A DNA stretch of 42,818 bases, taken from NCBI RefSeq assembly GCF_001890925.1, contig NZ_MLCB01000132.1, forward strand, positions 1 to 42,818, in the 5' to 3' direction. This document shows, piece after piece, positions 33,699 through 42,818 of this stretch. Below the pieces are notes generated by a model. That model had not been told where the DNA came from. It did no database searches and saw nothing but the letters and a program-made list of their open reading frames with translations. This stretch comes from Planktotalea frisia (GTDB taxonomy: Bacteria; Pseudomonadota; Alphaproteobacteria; Rhodobacterales; Rhodobacteraceae). A program made the position numbers and the translations under genes. Within the stretch, counting starts at the first letter, position 1; each line of letters opens with the position of its first letter.

Positions 33699-33914
33699 CT
33701 GAAAGTTGAACTATTTTTCAAGACCATAGGGCGCATCTGCACAAGGCTAAAGCTATCAAGCGTCATAAAAACCGCCATGAGCGTCTTTTTACGAGGCAGG
33801 TAGCTCGTTATTTGCGCAGTGCTAAGAGTAAGAAGACTTTCCACACGCACAAGCTGTTGTTAAGGGTTAGACCGCACGCGTTGCGCTGCCTCATGCTCTC
33901 TAAGGTCATTTACC
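33699..33914. other. 216-base gap between the divergent ASKHA and tehA genes
   Basis: No open frame with coding character and no hairpin of note was found. It must carry two divergent promoters, but I could not pick clear -35/-10 pairs. TAAGGT precedes the tehA start. Confidence 0.4.
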
Positions 33915-34904
33915 ATGTCGATGCCATCACCAGACGCGCCTCAATCTGAGACTTCGCTTGAATTCTGGCGGCGCACTCCGCCTGCTTTGTTTCCGTCAAT
34001 GATGGGTTTTTTCGGGCTGGGGTTAGCGTGGCGTGCAGCGTCCGAGTTCGCGCCATTTTCCATAACACCTTGGATTAGCTACTGTATTTTAGGCCTCGCT
34101 TGTTTGGTCCAACTGTTTCTTCTGTCTTCCTACATCTCAAAATTGAGCTACCGCCCAAGCGTCATCCTAGATGATATGAAGAGCGTGCCGGGGCGCGCGG
34201 GCGTGTCTGCAATTACCGTGAGTATCTTTTTGTTTGCGACAAGCCTTGCACCGATTTCACCGACAGTTGCCACTGTTGCGCTTTTCATAGCGCTGCCGCT
34301 TCATATTTTTACGACCGTCTTGGCGTTGAGTGTGATGATACGCACGCCTGATGGTTTGGTGGTTTCGCCCGCTTGGCACCTGAGTTTTGTGGGTTTCGTT
34401 GTTGCTTGTTTGGCGGCGATTCCACTTGGTTACACCGGGTTGGCTGCCGCCATCTTGGTCATTACCGTCTCTACAGCTTCGATTATATACGGGGTTAGTT
34501 TGTTGCAGATGAGCCAAACCGACATGCCGCCGCCTTTGCGACCGATGCTTGCAATCCACCTTGCACCAATCAGTCTTTTCGCGACGGTGTCGGTGCTTTT
34601 GGGCTATACAACTTTGGCGCTCGTCTTCACAGTTTTGGCGGTTGGTGTTGCCGGCGTCCTTCTGAGCGCGACACGATATTTGACCAACGCTGGATTTTCC
34701 CCTCTTTGGGGGGCATTTACCTTTCCTGTAGGCACTCTGAGCGTCGCACTATTTTTGATTAGTGCTCAGGTCGGCGCGTTTGCATGGCTCGCTTTGGTGC
34801 CTTTGTTATTGGTGAGCTTACTGGCCCCTTTGATATTTGCTCGGGTGCTGATGATGTGGGCGAGCGGTGCTTTGGCGATAAAAACGGGTGCTGCGACCGC
34901 ATAA
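33915..34904 (+). CDS. tehA: TehA/SLAC1-family (TDT) membrane transporter
   Basis: A 329-residue membrane protein with about ten helices and short loops. The N-terminus FWRRTPPALFPSMMGFFGLGLAWR is typical of the tellurite-resistance/dicarboxylate transporter family, which includes the plant anion channel SLAC1. The substrate is unknown; anion or C4-dicarboxylate export are family roles, and tellurite resistance is only a name. It stands alone, divergent from the ASKHA gene and 78 bases upstream of guaB. Confidence 0.85.
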   Translation: MSMPSPDAPQSETSLEFWRRTPPALFPSMMGFFGLGLAWRAASEFAPFSITPWISYCILGLACLVQLFLLSSYISKLSYRPSVILDDMKSVPGRAGVSAITVSIFLFATSLAPISPTVATVALFIALPLHIFTTVLALSVMIRTPDGLVVSPAWHLSFVGFVVACLAAIPLGYTGLAAAILVITVSTASIIYGVSLLQMSQTDMPPPLRPMLAIHLAPISLFATVSVLLGYTTLALVFTVLAVGVAGVLLSATRYLTNAGFSPLWGAFTFPVGTLSVALFLISAQVGAFAWLALVPLLLVSLLAPLIFARVLMMWASGALAIKTGAATA

Positions 34905-34946
34905 AGCCTTGGGTCCCCTTTTCATTCTCTTAAAGCCGTGAAATAG

Positions 34947-36431
<1,485 letters not shown>

Positions 36432-36440
36432 GCTTCTCAC

Positions 36441-37640
36441 ATGACCCCTGGCGCACGCGTTTCAGCAGCTATTGAGTGTTTAGATCAAATTTTTGCAGGA
36501 GACCCTGCGGAAAAAACACTTACCCGTTGGGCACGGCGCTCTCGGTTTGCTGGTTCAAAGGACCGCGCCGCCGTGCGTGATCATGTTTTTGATGCTTTGA
36601 GAAAACGCGATAGTTGCGCAGATCTTGGCGGTGCACTGACTGGCCGCGCTGTGATGATCGGTCTTATGAGGCTTCAAGATGCAAATCTCGCTGAGCTGTT
36701 TTCGGGAGAAGGGCATGCTCCGGCACTCTTGGACGATATAGAACGCGAACTGCTTCTTAAAAATTCTAAGGTGAGTCACACTGCGCATGATCATGTGCCA
36801 ACTCTAGAACAATGGAACCTGCAAGATTGGTGTGTGGATCTCCTGAAGTCTTCGTATCCTGAGAATGCTTTTAAAATCGCGAACTTGCTGACCGAACGCG
36901 CTCCTGTCGACTTGCGTGTTAACCTCTCAAAAAGCACTTCTGCTGAGGCAATTGAACAGCTGGAGGAAGACGACATTGACACTGAACGTTTTCAGATCAG
37001 TGAAACGGCGCTGCGGGTAAAGTCCAACCCTCGCAAAGTTAAAAATTCGAAAGCATACTTAGGTGGCGCGGTAGAGCTGCAGGATGCAGGTAGCCAAGCA
37101 TTGATTGATGACTTACCACTCAATGATTGTGAGACCATTCTTGACTATTGCGCAGGCGGGGGCGGCAAGTCTCTTGCAATGGCCGCGCGTACGCAGGCGC
37201 AGATTTTTGCCCATGATGTAAATTCTAAAAGAATGCAGGATATTCCAACCCGCGCAAACCGCGCAGGGGTTCAAATTCATTGCATTGATAAAGATGCGAT
37301 ACGCATGAAGGCTCCTTTTGACCTAGTACTTTGTGACGCGCCGTGTTCGGGATCGGGTGCATGGCGACGTAGTCCTGATGCGAAATGGAAAACGACTAGA
37401 TTGGATTTCGAAGAACTCCTTGCGTTGCAGACGCGTATTTTAAGTGATGCAAGTGTGTTTGTTAGGGCAGGCGGTGTGTTGTGTTACGCAACTTGTTCTC
37501 TCTTCACACAAGAAAATGAAGAACAGGTAAACGCGTTTCTCAAAGGTAATGATGATTTTGCTTTGATATCGCAGAAATCGTGGACTCCCTTGGATGGATG
37601 CGATGGGTTTTACGTCGCAGTTTTGCAATTTAAGGGATAG
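36441..37640 (+). CDS. rsmB: RsmB-family rRNA (cytosine-C5) methyltransferase
   Basis: A 399-residue SAM-dependent RNA m5C methyltransferase of the RsmB/NOP family. The SAM-binding motif is DYCAGGGGKSLAMAA. The two family cysteines are C302 in DAPCSGSG and C352 in YATCSLF. The N-terminal NusB-like RNA-binding region is shorter and more divergent than in E. coli RsmB, so the exact rRNA target is less certain. This gene and the next 500 bases are visibly more AT-rich than their neighbours. It lies directly after guaB. Confidence 0.88.
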   Translation: MTPGARVSAAIECLDQIFAGDPAEKTLTRWARRSRFAGSKDRAAVRDHVFDALRKRDSCADLGGALTGRAVMIGLMRLQDANLAELFSGEGHAPALLDDIERELLLKNSKVSHTAHDHVPTLEQWNLQDWCVDLLKSSYPENAFKIANLLTERAPVDLRVNLSKSTSAEAIEQLEEDDIDTERFQISETALRVKSNPRKVKNSKAYLGGAVELQDAGSQALIDDLPLNDCETILDYCAGGGGKSLAMAARTQAQIFAHDVNSKRMQDIPTRANRAGVQIHCIDKDAIRMKAPFDLVLCDAPCSGSGAWRRSPDAKWKTTRLDFEELLALQTRILSDASVFVRAGGVLCYATCSLFTQENEEQVNAFLKGNDDFALISQKSWTPLDGCDGFYVAVLQFKG

Positions 37641-37733
37641 TCACTCAACCAAAAATTGCAAATTGGTGCATATTCATCTAGTGTTAACCCATGCAGCTTA
37701 AGAGCAAAGCAAGCCGATCCATGGGAGCACATC

Positions 37734-38018
37734 GTGACTGACGCGATAATCAAACAGATAGGGCCAGTGACATCGTTACGATTGTATCGCTTTTTTATGC
37801 TGGCAGCCCCGGTGTTTTTTCTGGTGGCCGCCTATTTCGCTTCAATTTTGACGCAGCGCACCGCCTCAATGGGACTATTCGTTTTTTCGATTATTCTATT
37901 GGTTTTGTGGCTCGAAGCGGTTTTTAGACGACGCAGAGTGCGAACAAGCTCTGATACGACAAAAGAACCAATTTTTCCTTCCAGAACACAAGCATACTTC
38001 AAATTTCCACATTCATAG
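37734..38018 (+). CDS. Small two-helix membrane protein
   Basis: A 94-residue protein starting at a GTG preceded by GGGAG. Two hydrophobic segments (about 21-38 and 46-64) are followed by a basic tail (RRRRVR). An upstream in-frame ATG at 37656 lacks a ribosome-binding site and would add 26 poorly coding residues. No family is recognised. It lies alone between rsmB and the recA control region and is AT-rich. Confidence 0.55.
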   Translation: MTDAIIKQIGPVTSLRLYRFFMLAAPVFFLVAAYFASILTQRTASMGLFVFSIILLVLWLEAVFRRRRVRTSSDTTKEPIFPSRTQAYFKFPHS

Positions 38019-38080
38019 AGCGTCTAAACGTAATCTTAACTGATCTGTTGGAATCTACCAGAATGAAGATTTAACTTGAT

Positions 38081-38108
38081 TTGTTCTCTTTTTGTATCCA
38101 TCTAGAAC
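38081..38108 (+). promoter_or_regulatory. Candidate recA promoter
   Basis: TTGTTC (38081-38086), 16 bases, TAGAAC (38103-38108). The -10 box overlaps the LexA site. The match is moderate, and the overlap with the operator supports it. Confidence 0.5.
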
Positions 38109-38119
38109 AAGAGTAGAAC
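38105..38119 (+). promoter_or_regulatory. SOS (LexA) box of recA
   Basis: GAAC-N7-GAAC, the direct-repeat LexA site known from alphaproteobacteria (GTTC-N7-GTTC on the other strand), 53 bases before the recA start. A weaker second element, GTTC-N7-GTAT at 38083-38097, lies just upstream in the opposite orientation. recA would be repressed by LexA and induced by DNA damage. Confidence 0.85.
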
Positions 38120-38171
38120 ATGCGAACCGATTGCTGCGCCCTGTAGCATATGAAATAAGGAAGCAGAAACA

Positions 38172-39251
38172 ATGGCAACGGCAGATTTATTGAACATGAG
38201 CAGCAAAGCAGCAGCAGACAAGCAAAAGGCCCTTGATAGCGCGTTGGCGCAAATCGAACGTCAGTTCGGTAAGGGCTCGATTATGAAATTGGGTGATGAA
38301 AACGCGGTTCAAAAAATCGAGGCGACCTCAACAGGTTCGCTTGGACTTGATATCGCACTTGGCATTGGGGGACTGCCAAAGGGGCGCATTATTGAAATCT
38401 ACGGTCCGGAAAGCTCTGGTAAGACTACACTTACATTGCATACCGTTGCCGAGGAGCAGAAAAAGGGCGGCGTTTGTGCATTTGTTGATGCCGAGCACGC
38501 GCTTGATCCTCAGTACGCGAAGAAGCTTGGCGTAAATATTGATGAGTTATTGATCTCACAACCGGACACCGGTGAGCAAGCGCTCGAAATCGTCGATACA
38601 TTGGTTCGTTCTGGCGCTGTGAACATGATCGTCGTCGATTCTGTTGCAGCCCTCACACCAAAGTCTGAGCTTGAAGGGGACATGGGCGACAGCAGCGTTG
38701 GTGTGCACGCGCGTCTTATGAGCCAAGCGATGCGTAAGTTAACCGGGTCGATCAGTCGTTCTAATTGTATGGTTATCTTTATCAACCAGATCAGGATGAA
38801 GATTGGCGTTATGTTTGGTTCGCCGGAAACCACGACTGGTGGCAACGCTTTGAAATTTTACTCTTCTGTCCGTCTCGATATTCGCCGTATCGGCGCATTG
38901 AAGGACCGCGATGAAGTCGTCGGAAACGCAACGCGTGTGAAAGTTGTAAAGAACAAAGTGGCTCCGCCGTTCAAACAGGTGGAATTCGACATCATGTATG
39001 GCGAAGGGATTTCCAAGATGGGCGAGCTGCTCGATCTCGGGGTGAAAGCTGGCATCGTTGATAAGTCAGGATCTTGGTTCAGCTATGGTGATGAACGGAT
39101 CGGGCAGGGGCGCGAAAATGCGAAAACCTTCTTGAAAGAAAACACACGTATTTCTTTTGAGATCGAAGATAAGATCCGCGCATCTCATGGTCTTGATTTT
39201 GAAATGCCGAAAGAAGAGAAAAAAGATGACGATGATATCTTAGAGGCATAG
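38172..39251 (+). CDS. recA: Recombinase RecA
   Basis: A 359-residue RecA that forms filaments on single-stranded DNA, exchanges strands and triggers LexA self-cleavage. Walker A is GPESSGKT (78-85), Walker B the [10 protein letters not shown] strand, and the L2 DNA-binding loop follows [12 protein letters not shown]. The acidic C-terminus ([12 protein letters not shown]) is typical. Preceded by a LexA box and followed by a strong terminator; alaS comes next, the usual order in Rhodobacterales. No recX is present between them. Confidence 0.99.
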   Translation: MATADLLNMSSKAAADKQKALDSALAQIERQFGKGSIMKLGDENAVQKIEATSTGSLGLDIALGIGGLPKGRIIEIYGPESSGKTTLTLHTVAEEQKKGGVCAFVDAEHALDPQYAKKLGVNIDELLISQPDTGEQALEIVDTLVRSGAVNMIVVDSVAALTPKSELEGDMGDSSVGVHARLMSQAMRKLTGSISRSNCMVIFINQIRMKIGVMFGSPETTTGGNALKFYSSVRLDIRRIGALKDRDEVVGNATRVKVVKNKVAPPFKQVEFDIMYGEGISKMGELLDLGVKAGIVDKSGSWFSYGDERIGQGRENAKTFLKENTRISFEIEDKIRASHGLDFEMPKEEKKDDDDILEA

Positions 39252-39276
39252 AGCCAAATAGGTACATTAGAACTTG

Positions 39277-39310
39277 AACAAAGCGCTTCCTTCGGGGGCG
39301 CTTTGTTTGT
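39277..39310 (+). terminator. Intrinsic terminator of recA
   Basis: AACAAAGCGC (39277-39286) and GCGCTTTGTT (39298-39307) form a perfect 10-bp stem followed by a T-rich TGTTTGTTTC. Confidence 0.9.
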
Positions 39311-39346
39311 TTCGGGCATGAAACGTCTTCAAGTAAGCGTGCCCTG

Positions 39347-39375
39347 TGGACAGTGACTTGATGGGCGGGTATCTC
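39347..39375 (+). promoter_or_regulatory. Candidate alaS promoter
   Basis: TGGACA (39347-39352), 17 bases, TATCTC (39370-39375). Transcription would start near 39382, about 32 bases before the ATG. It lies after the recA terminator, so alaS has its own promoter. Confidence 0.5.
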
Positions 39376-39413
39376 AAAGGCAACGCAAATCCGGCCCAAA
39401 AGGCATATGTCAC

Positions 39414-42074
39414 ATGGCAAGTCTCAACGATATTCGATCCACGTTTCTGAATTACTTTGAAAAGCAAGGGCACGCGATTGTGCCGTCTAGCCCGCTTGTT
39501 CCGCGCAACGATCCCACTTTGATGTTCGCTAATTCGGGGATGGTTCAATTCAAGAACCTGTTCACCGGTTTGGAAACACGAGATTATACGCGAGCAACCA
39601 CCTCTCAGAAATGCGTGCGCGCAGGTGGTAAGCACAACGATCTAGACAACGTCGGATATACTGCGCGTCATCACACGTTTTTCGAGATGCTTGGTAACTT
39701 CAGTTTTGGCAACTATTTCAAGGCTGAGGCAATTGCCTATGCTTGGGAACTTCTTACCGTTGAGTTCAAGATTCCCAAAGAAAAGCTGCTCGTCACGATC
39801 TATCATACGGATGATGAGGCTGCTGAAATCTGGAAGAAAGTTGCGGGTCTCAGTGATGATCGCATCATTCGTATCGCCACGGATGACAATTTTTGGCGGA
39901 TGGGGCCAACAGGACCCTGCGGGCCTTGTACTGAAATATTCTTTGATCATGGGGACCACATTTGGGGTGGCCCTCCTGGTAGTCCCGAGGAAGACGGCGA
40001 TCGTTTTATTGAGATTTGGAACATCGTTTTCATGCAAAACGAGCAGTTCGAGGATGGTACTCTTAAACCTCTTGCCATGCAGAGCATTGATACGGGCATG
40101 GGGCTCGAGCGGATCGGTGCGCTGTTGCAAGGCAAACACGATAACTATGACACAGATCTTATGCGCGCGCTCATCGAAGCGAGCGCAGATGCCACAAGTG
40201 TCAATCCTGACGGCCCGACCAACACGCATCACCGTGTGATTGCAGACCATCTGCGTTCAACCTCTTTTCTGATTGCTGATGGTGTTATGCCTGCGAACGA
40301 TGGGCGCGGCTATGTTTTGCGTCGGATTATGCGCCGCGCGATGCGTCACGCGCATTTGTTGGGTGCAAAAGATCCGCTTATGCATCGTCTTGTTCCAGCG
40401 CTTGTACGGCAGATGGGGGCCGCATTTCCTGAACTTGGACAAGCGCAAGCCTTGATCGAAGAGACCCTTCGCCAAGAGGAAACACGTTTCAAGAAGACTT
40501 TGGATCGTGGTTTGAAGTTGCTTGATGATGAGCTGATTGGTTTACCAGAAGGACAAGTGTTTTCTGGTGATGCTGCGTTCAAGCTGTATGACACTTTCGG
40601 TTTTCCATTGGATTTGACCCAAGACGCGTTGCGCGAAAAAGGGCGTGAAGCGGATGTCGATGGCTTCAACAAAGCAATGGATGCGCAAAAGGCAAAGGCG
40701 CGCGCAGCTTGGTCTGGGACAGGTGAGGCAGCGGATAGCGCCATTTGGTTTGATATTGTTGACGCATATGGTGCCACGGATTTCCTTGGCTATGACACGG
40801 AAACGGCAGAAGGTCAGGTCGCGACACTTGTTCAAGATGGCAAGCAATCGGACATCGCAAAAGCAGGTGAAGAGGTACAGATCATTCTGAACCAAACTCC
40901 GTTTTACGCGGAAAGTGGCGGCCAAGTCGGTGATCAAGGTGTGATTAAAACCGAAACGGGCATTGCGAAAGTTACAGACACGAAGAAGAGCCAAGGCATC
41001 TTTATTCATATTGCCACGGTGCAAGAGGGTGAAATTTCCAAAGGCAGCGCCGCTGTTTTGAACGTTGATCACACGCGCCGCACATCTATTCGCGCGAACC
41101 ATTCTGCAACGCACCTGTTGCACGAAGCTTTGCGCGAAGCGCTTGGTGATCACGTAGCGCAGCGTGGATCTTTGAATGCGCAAGATCGTTTGCGATTTGA
41201 TTTCTCGCACAGCAATGCGTTGAGCTTGGAAGAAATCGCGCGCGTCGAGAAAGACGTTAATACTTATATCCGTCAGAACGCGCCTGTTGAGACGCGTATC
41301 ATGACGCCAGATGATGCACGCGCGCTAGGTGCGCAAGCTTTGTTCGGTGAGAAATACGGCGACGAAGTGCGCGTTGTGTCCATGGGCACCCAAGCAGGTT
41401 CTGGCAAAGGCGCGCAGGGCGACACGTACTCATTAGAGTTGTGTGGTGGGACGCATGTACGCCAAACCGGTGATATTGGCGCGTTTGTTTTGCTCGGCGA
41501 TAGCGCATCCAGCGCTGGTGTGCGTCGCATCGAAGCGCTGACAGGTCAGCCTGCGCTCGATTATCTGCGTGCACAGGATATGCGCCTTGCCGAGATTGCG
41601 ATCGATCTAAAGGCGCCTGCTGCGGACGCGCCCGCGCGTGTTAAAGCGCTGCTCGAAGAGCGAAAGGCGCTCAGCAACGAAGTTGCGCAGCTGCGCCGTG
41701 AACTCGCGATGTCTGGTGGCAGCGGTCAGGGTGGTGCTGAAGCAGAGACAGTGAATGGTATGAGCTTTATTGCTCAGGTGCTCAGCGGCGTTTCGGGCAA
41801 AGATTTACCGACTTTGATTGACGAGCATAAAGCGCGCATCGGCTCTGGTGCTGTGCTGTTGATCGCGGATGCTGGCGGTAAAGCGGCGGTTGCCGCGGGT
41901 GTTACGGATGACTGCAAAGACAAGGTCTCTGCCGTGGATCTGGTAAAGGCCGCTGTTGTCGAGCTAGGCGGTAAGGGCGGTGGCGGGCGTCCTGATATGG
42001 CTCAGGGTGGCGGCAAGGATGTTTCCGACGCTGATGCTGCAATTGCCGCTGCGAAAAAAGTACTGGAGGGTTAA
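39414..42074 (+). CDS. alaS: Alanyl-tRNA synthetase
   Basis: An 886-residue class II synthetase that charges tRNA-Ala. The catalytic domain begins at [15 protein letters not shown] and contains [15 protein letters not shown] (motif region near 165). The editing domain has the zinc/active-site HSATHLLH (about 562-569) and CGGTH (about 677-681), which remove mischarged serine and glycine. A C-Ala domain ends the protein ([14 protein letters not shown]). The length is normal. The DUF1330 gene begins 3 bases after its stop. Confidence 0.98.
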   Translation: MASLNDIRSTFLNYFEKQGHAIVPSSPLVPRNDPTLMFANSGMVQFKNLFTGLETRDYTRATTSQKCVRAGGKHNDLDNVGYTARHHTFFEMLGNFSFGNYFKAEAIAYAWELLTVEFKIPKEKLLVTIYHTDDEAAEIWKKVAGLSDDRIIRIATDDNFWRMGPTGPCGPCTEIFFDHGDHIWGGPPGSPEEDGDRFIEIWNIVFMQNEQFEDGTLKPLAMQSIDTGMGLERIGALLQGKHDNYDTDLMRALIEASADATSVNPDGPTNTHHRVIADHLRSTSFLIADGVMPANDGRGYVLRRIMRRAMRHAHLLGAKDPLMHRLVPALVRQMGAAFPELGQAQALIEETLRQEETRFKKTLDRGLKLLDDELIGLPEGQVFSGDAAFKLYDTFGFPLDLTQDALREKGREADVDGFNKAMDAQKAKARAAWSGTGEAADSAIWFDIVDAYGATDFLGYDTETAEGQVATLVQDGKQSDIAKAGEEVQIILNQTPFYAESGGQVGDQGVIKTETGIAKVTDTKKSQGIFIHIATVQEGEISKGSAAVLNVDHTRRTSIRANHSATHLLHEALREALGDHVAQRGSLNAQDRLRFDFSHSNALSLEEIARVEKDVNTYIRQNAPVETRIMTPDDARALGAQALFGEKYGDEVRVVSMGTQAGSGKGAQGDTYSLELCGGTHVRQTGDIGAFVLLGDSASSAGVRRIEALTGQPALDYLRAQDMRLAEIAIDLKAPAADAPARVKALLEERKALSNEVAQLRRELAMSGGSGQGGAEAETVNGMSFIAQVLSGVSGKDLPTLIDEHKARIGSGAVLLIADAGGKAAVAAGVTDDCKDKVSAVDLVKAAVVELGGKGGGGRPDMAQGGGKDVSDADAAIAAAKKVLEG

Positions 42075-42077
42075 CCG

Positions 42078-42371
42078 ATGCCAACTGCATTATGGATTGC
42101 GAATGTTCATGTCACTGACGAGGACGCCTATAAAGAGTACGCAAGTCGTGCAACTGGGGCGATAGCGGACCATGGCGGTGTGTTTCTGGCGCGGGCAGGT
42201 AAGCATGAACAACTCGAGGGACGTGATCGTGCGCGCAATGTCGTTGCACGTTTTCCATCGTTGCAAGCTGCGCATGATTGCTATCATTCGGATGCCTATC
42301 AAAAAGCGCTCGATTTCGCGCGGGGTGCATCTGAGCGTGATCTGGTGATTGTGGAAGAGGCGGCTCCGTAA
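42078..42371 (+). CDS. DUF1330 protein
   Basis: A 97-residue protein with the ferredoxin-like fold of DUF1330 (dimeric alpha-beta barrel superfamily). Visible features are the N-terminal strand ALWIANVHVTD, a central GGVFLARAGKHEQLEG hairpin, and RFPSLQAAHDCYHSDAYQKAL. No catalytic role is established. It starts 3 bases after alaS and probably shares its mRNA. A terminator follows at 42406. Confidence 0.9.
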   Translation: MPTALWIANVHVTDEDAYKEYASRATGAIADHGGVFLARAGKHEQLEGRDRARNVVARFPSLQAAHDCYHSDAYQKALDFARGASERDLVIVEEAAP

Positions 42372-42405
42372 CGCGCTGAGCCATTTTTCGCCTGAATTGA
42401 TTTGG

Positions 42406-42433
42406 ACACCGGCATCTCTTTGCCGGTGTTTTA
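42406..42433 (+). terminator. Intrinsic terminator after alaS-DUF1330
   Basis: ACACCGGCA-TCTCTT-TGCCGGTGT, a perfect 9-bp stem followed by TTTTAC. Confidence 0.9.
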
Positions 42434-42737
42434 CGTTCTGAGGGTATCACGCTATCCTTAAGCTCTGCAAAATGAGACAAATCGAAGAGAGGAATCGCAT
42501 TTCCATATGAGCGATTCGTAGCAGTGCTTTCTATTTTCAGACAAATAAGTGAACAATCTGAACGAGATAACTGGACTGTTTCGCACCCTTCACAAGTCCG
42601 CCTTTTTTCATCTTTTAGCCTGTGGATAAAACTGATGCTGAAACAACACATAATTTCATAATAGCAAGTAAAATAAGGGGTTTTGGTTAACTGCAAACTG
42701 AAGAACCCTGTTTTCCCTATAGCTGCACCAAGTTTAA
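42434..42737. other. AT-rich non-coding region before the right end repeat
   Basis: No gene is supported in these 304 bases. They contain an inverted repeat GAATCGC-N12-GCGATTC at 42492-42517 and one exact DnaA-box-like TGTGGATAA at 42621-42629. One box without clustering does not make an origin. The region may be the control region of a gene lying beyond the right end. Confidence 0.5.
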
Positions 42738-42818
42738 TTATACACAGAGTCCTCGAGCACCCGACTTTTGACGGGTTGACGTCTGACCGTAGAACGATTC
42801 AGCTAACCGCATGATCCG
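42738..42818. repeat. Right copy of the 81-bp perfect terminal inverted repeat
   Basis: The exact reverse complement of bases 1-81, reaching the last base of the window. On the minus strand it carries the same open 26-codon frame, here ending at TAA 42740-42738. Outward from the window both copies lead into the same sequence in the same orientation, as expected if two copies of one element flank the segment in opposite orientations. Confidence 0.9.

Noticed and set aside
39311-39413. Structured riboregulator upstream of alaS
   Set aside because: Apart from the recA terminator and a promoter candidate I see no conserved stem pattern.
42621-42629. Replication origin suggested by a DnaA box
   Set aside because: Only one exact box, no cluster, and no dnaA, parAB or repABC nearby.

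Overview
The window looks like chromosomal DNA from a Roseobacter-group alphaproteobacterium (Rhodobacterales). This rests on the gene set and neighbourhoods: a DksA that has lost its zinc-finger cysteines, amiC-mrcA-prfB in a row, a TakP-type TRAP transporter beside a Cache-domain two-component system, glnE next to an OlsB-like acyltransferase, recA followed by alaS, and a direct-repeat GAAC-N7-GAAC LexA box. Almost everything is core housekeeping or ordinary accessory metabolism. No phage, CRISPR array, integrase or complete insertion sequence is visible.

Layout. 1-2800: an 81-bp end repeat, a MoxR ATPase (minus), dksA and a FAD monooxygenase. 2840-7933: cell-wall amidase, class A penicillin-binding protein and release factor 2. 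7955-10204: an amidase and a DUF2189 membrane protein. 10201-12468 (minus): a small protein, a Rieske oxygenase of the quaternary-amine type and an XRE-like regulator. 12686-13042: a short protein resembling a degenerate cold-shock domain. 13075-15660 (minus): ilvB-ilvN with a readable attenuator (promoter, 15-residue leader peptide with Val-Val-Val-Ile-Leu, terminator). 15783-18405 (minus): a three-gene overlapping unit of histidine kinase, response regulator and RluE-type pseudouridine synthase, divergent from dctPQM (18670-23164). 23270-25728 (minus): Bpt aminoacyl-tRNA-protein transferase, RDD protein, DUF2852 protein with two odd-centred palindromes upstream, and a YbaK-type deacylase. 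25816-31512: glnE, a small conserved protein, OlsB-like acyltransferase and a Uup-type ABC-F ATPase. 31526-33689 (minus): tRNA-Gly(CCC) and an ASKHA/ferredoxin corrinoid-activation protein. 33915-42371: TehA/SLAC1-family protein, guaB, RsmB-type methyltransferase, a small membrane protein, recA, alaS and a DUF1330 protein. The last 450 bases are non-coding and end in the second copy of the 81-bp repeat.

How the parts work together. Most units are independent. The clearest functional links are the sensor kinase and regulator facing the TRAP transporter they probably control; the branched-chain amino acid enzymes under leader-peptide control; the Rieske oxygenase with its adjacent regulator; and recA under SOS control.

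No wholly new multi-gene system stands out. The items most worth a second look are the perfect 81-bp inverted repeat at the two ends, the ilvB attenuator, the paired 21- and 23-bp palindromes before the DUF2852 gene, the degenerate cold-shock-like protein, the oversized TRAP permeases and a dispersed 22-bp intergenic repeat.
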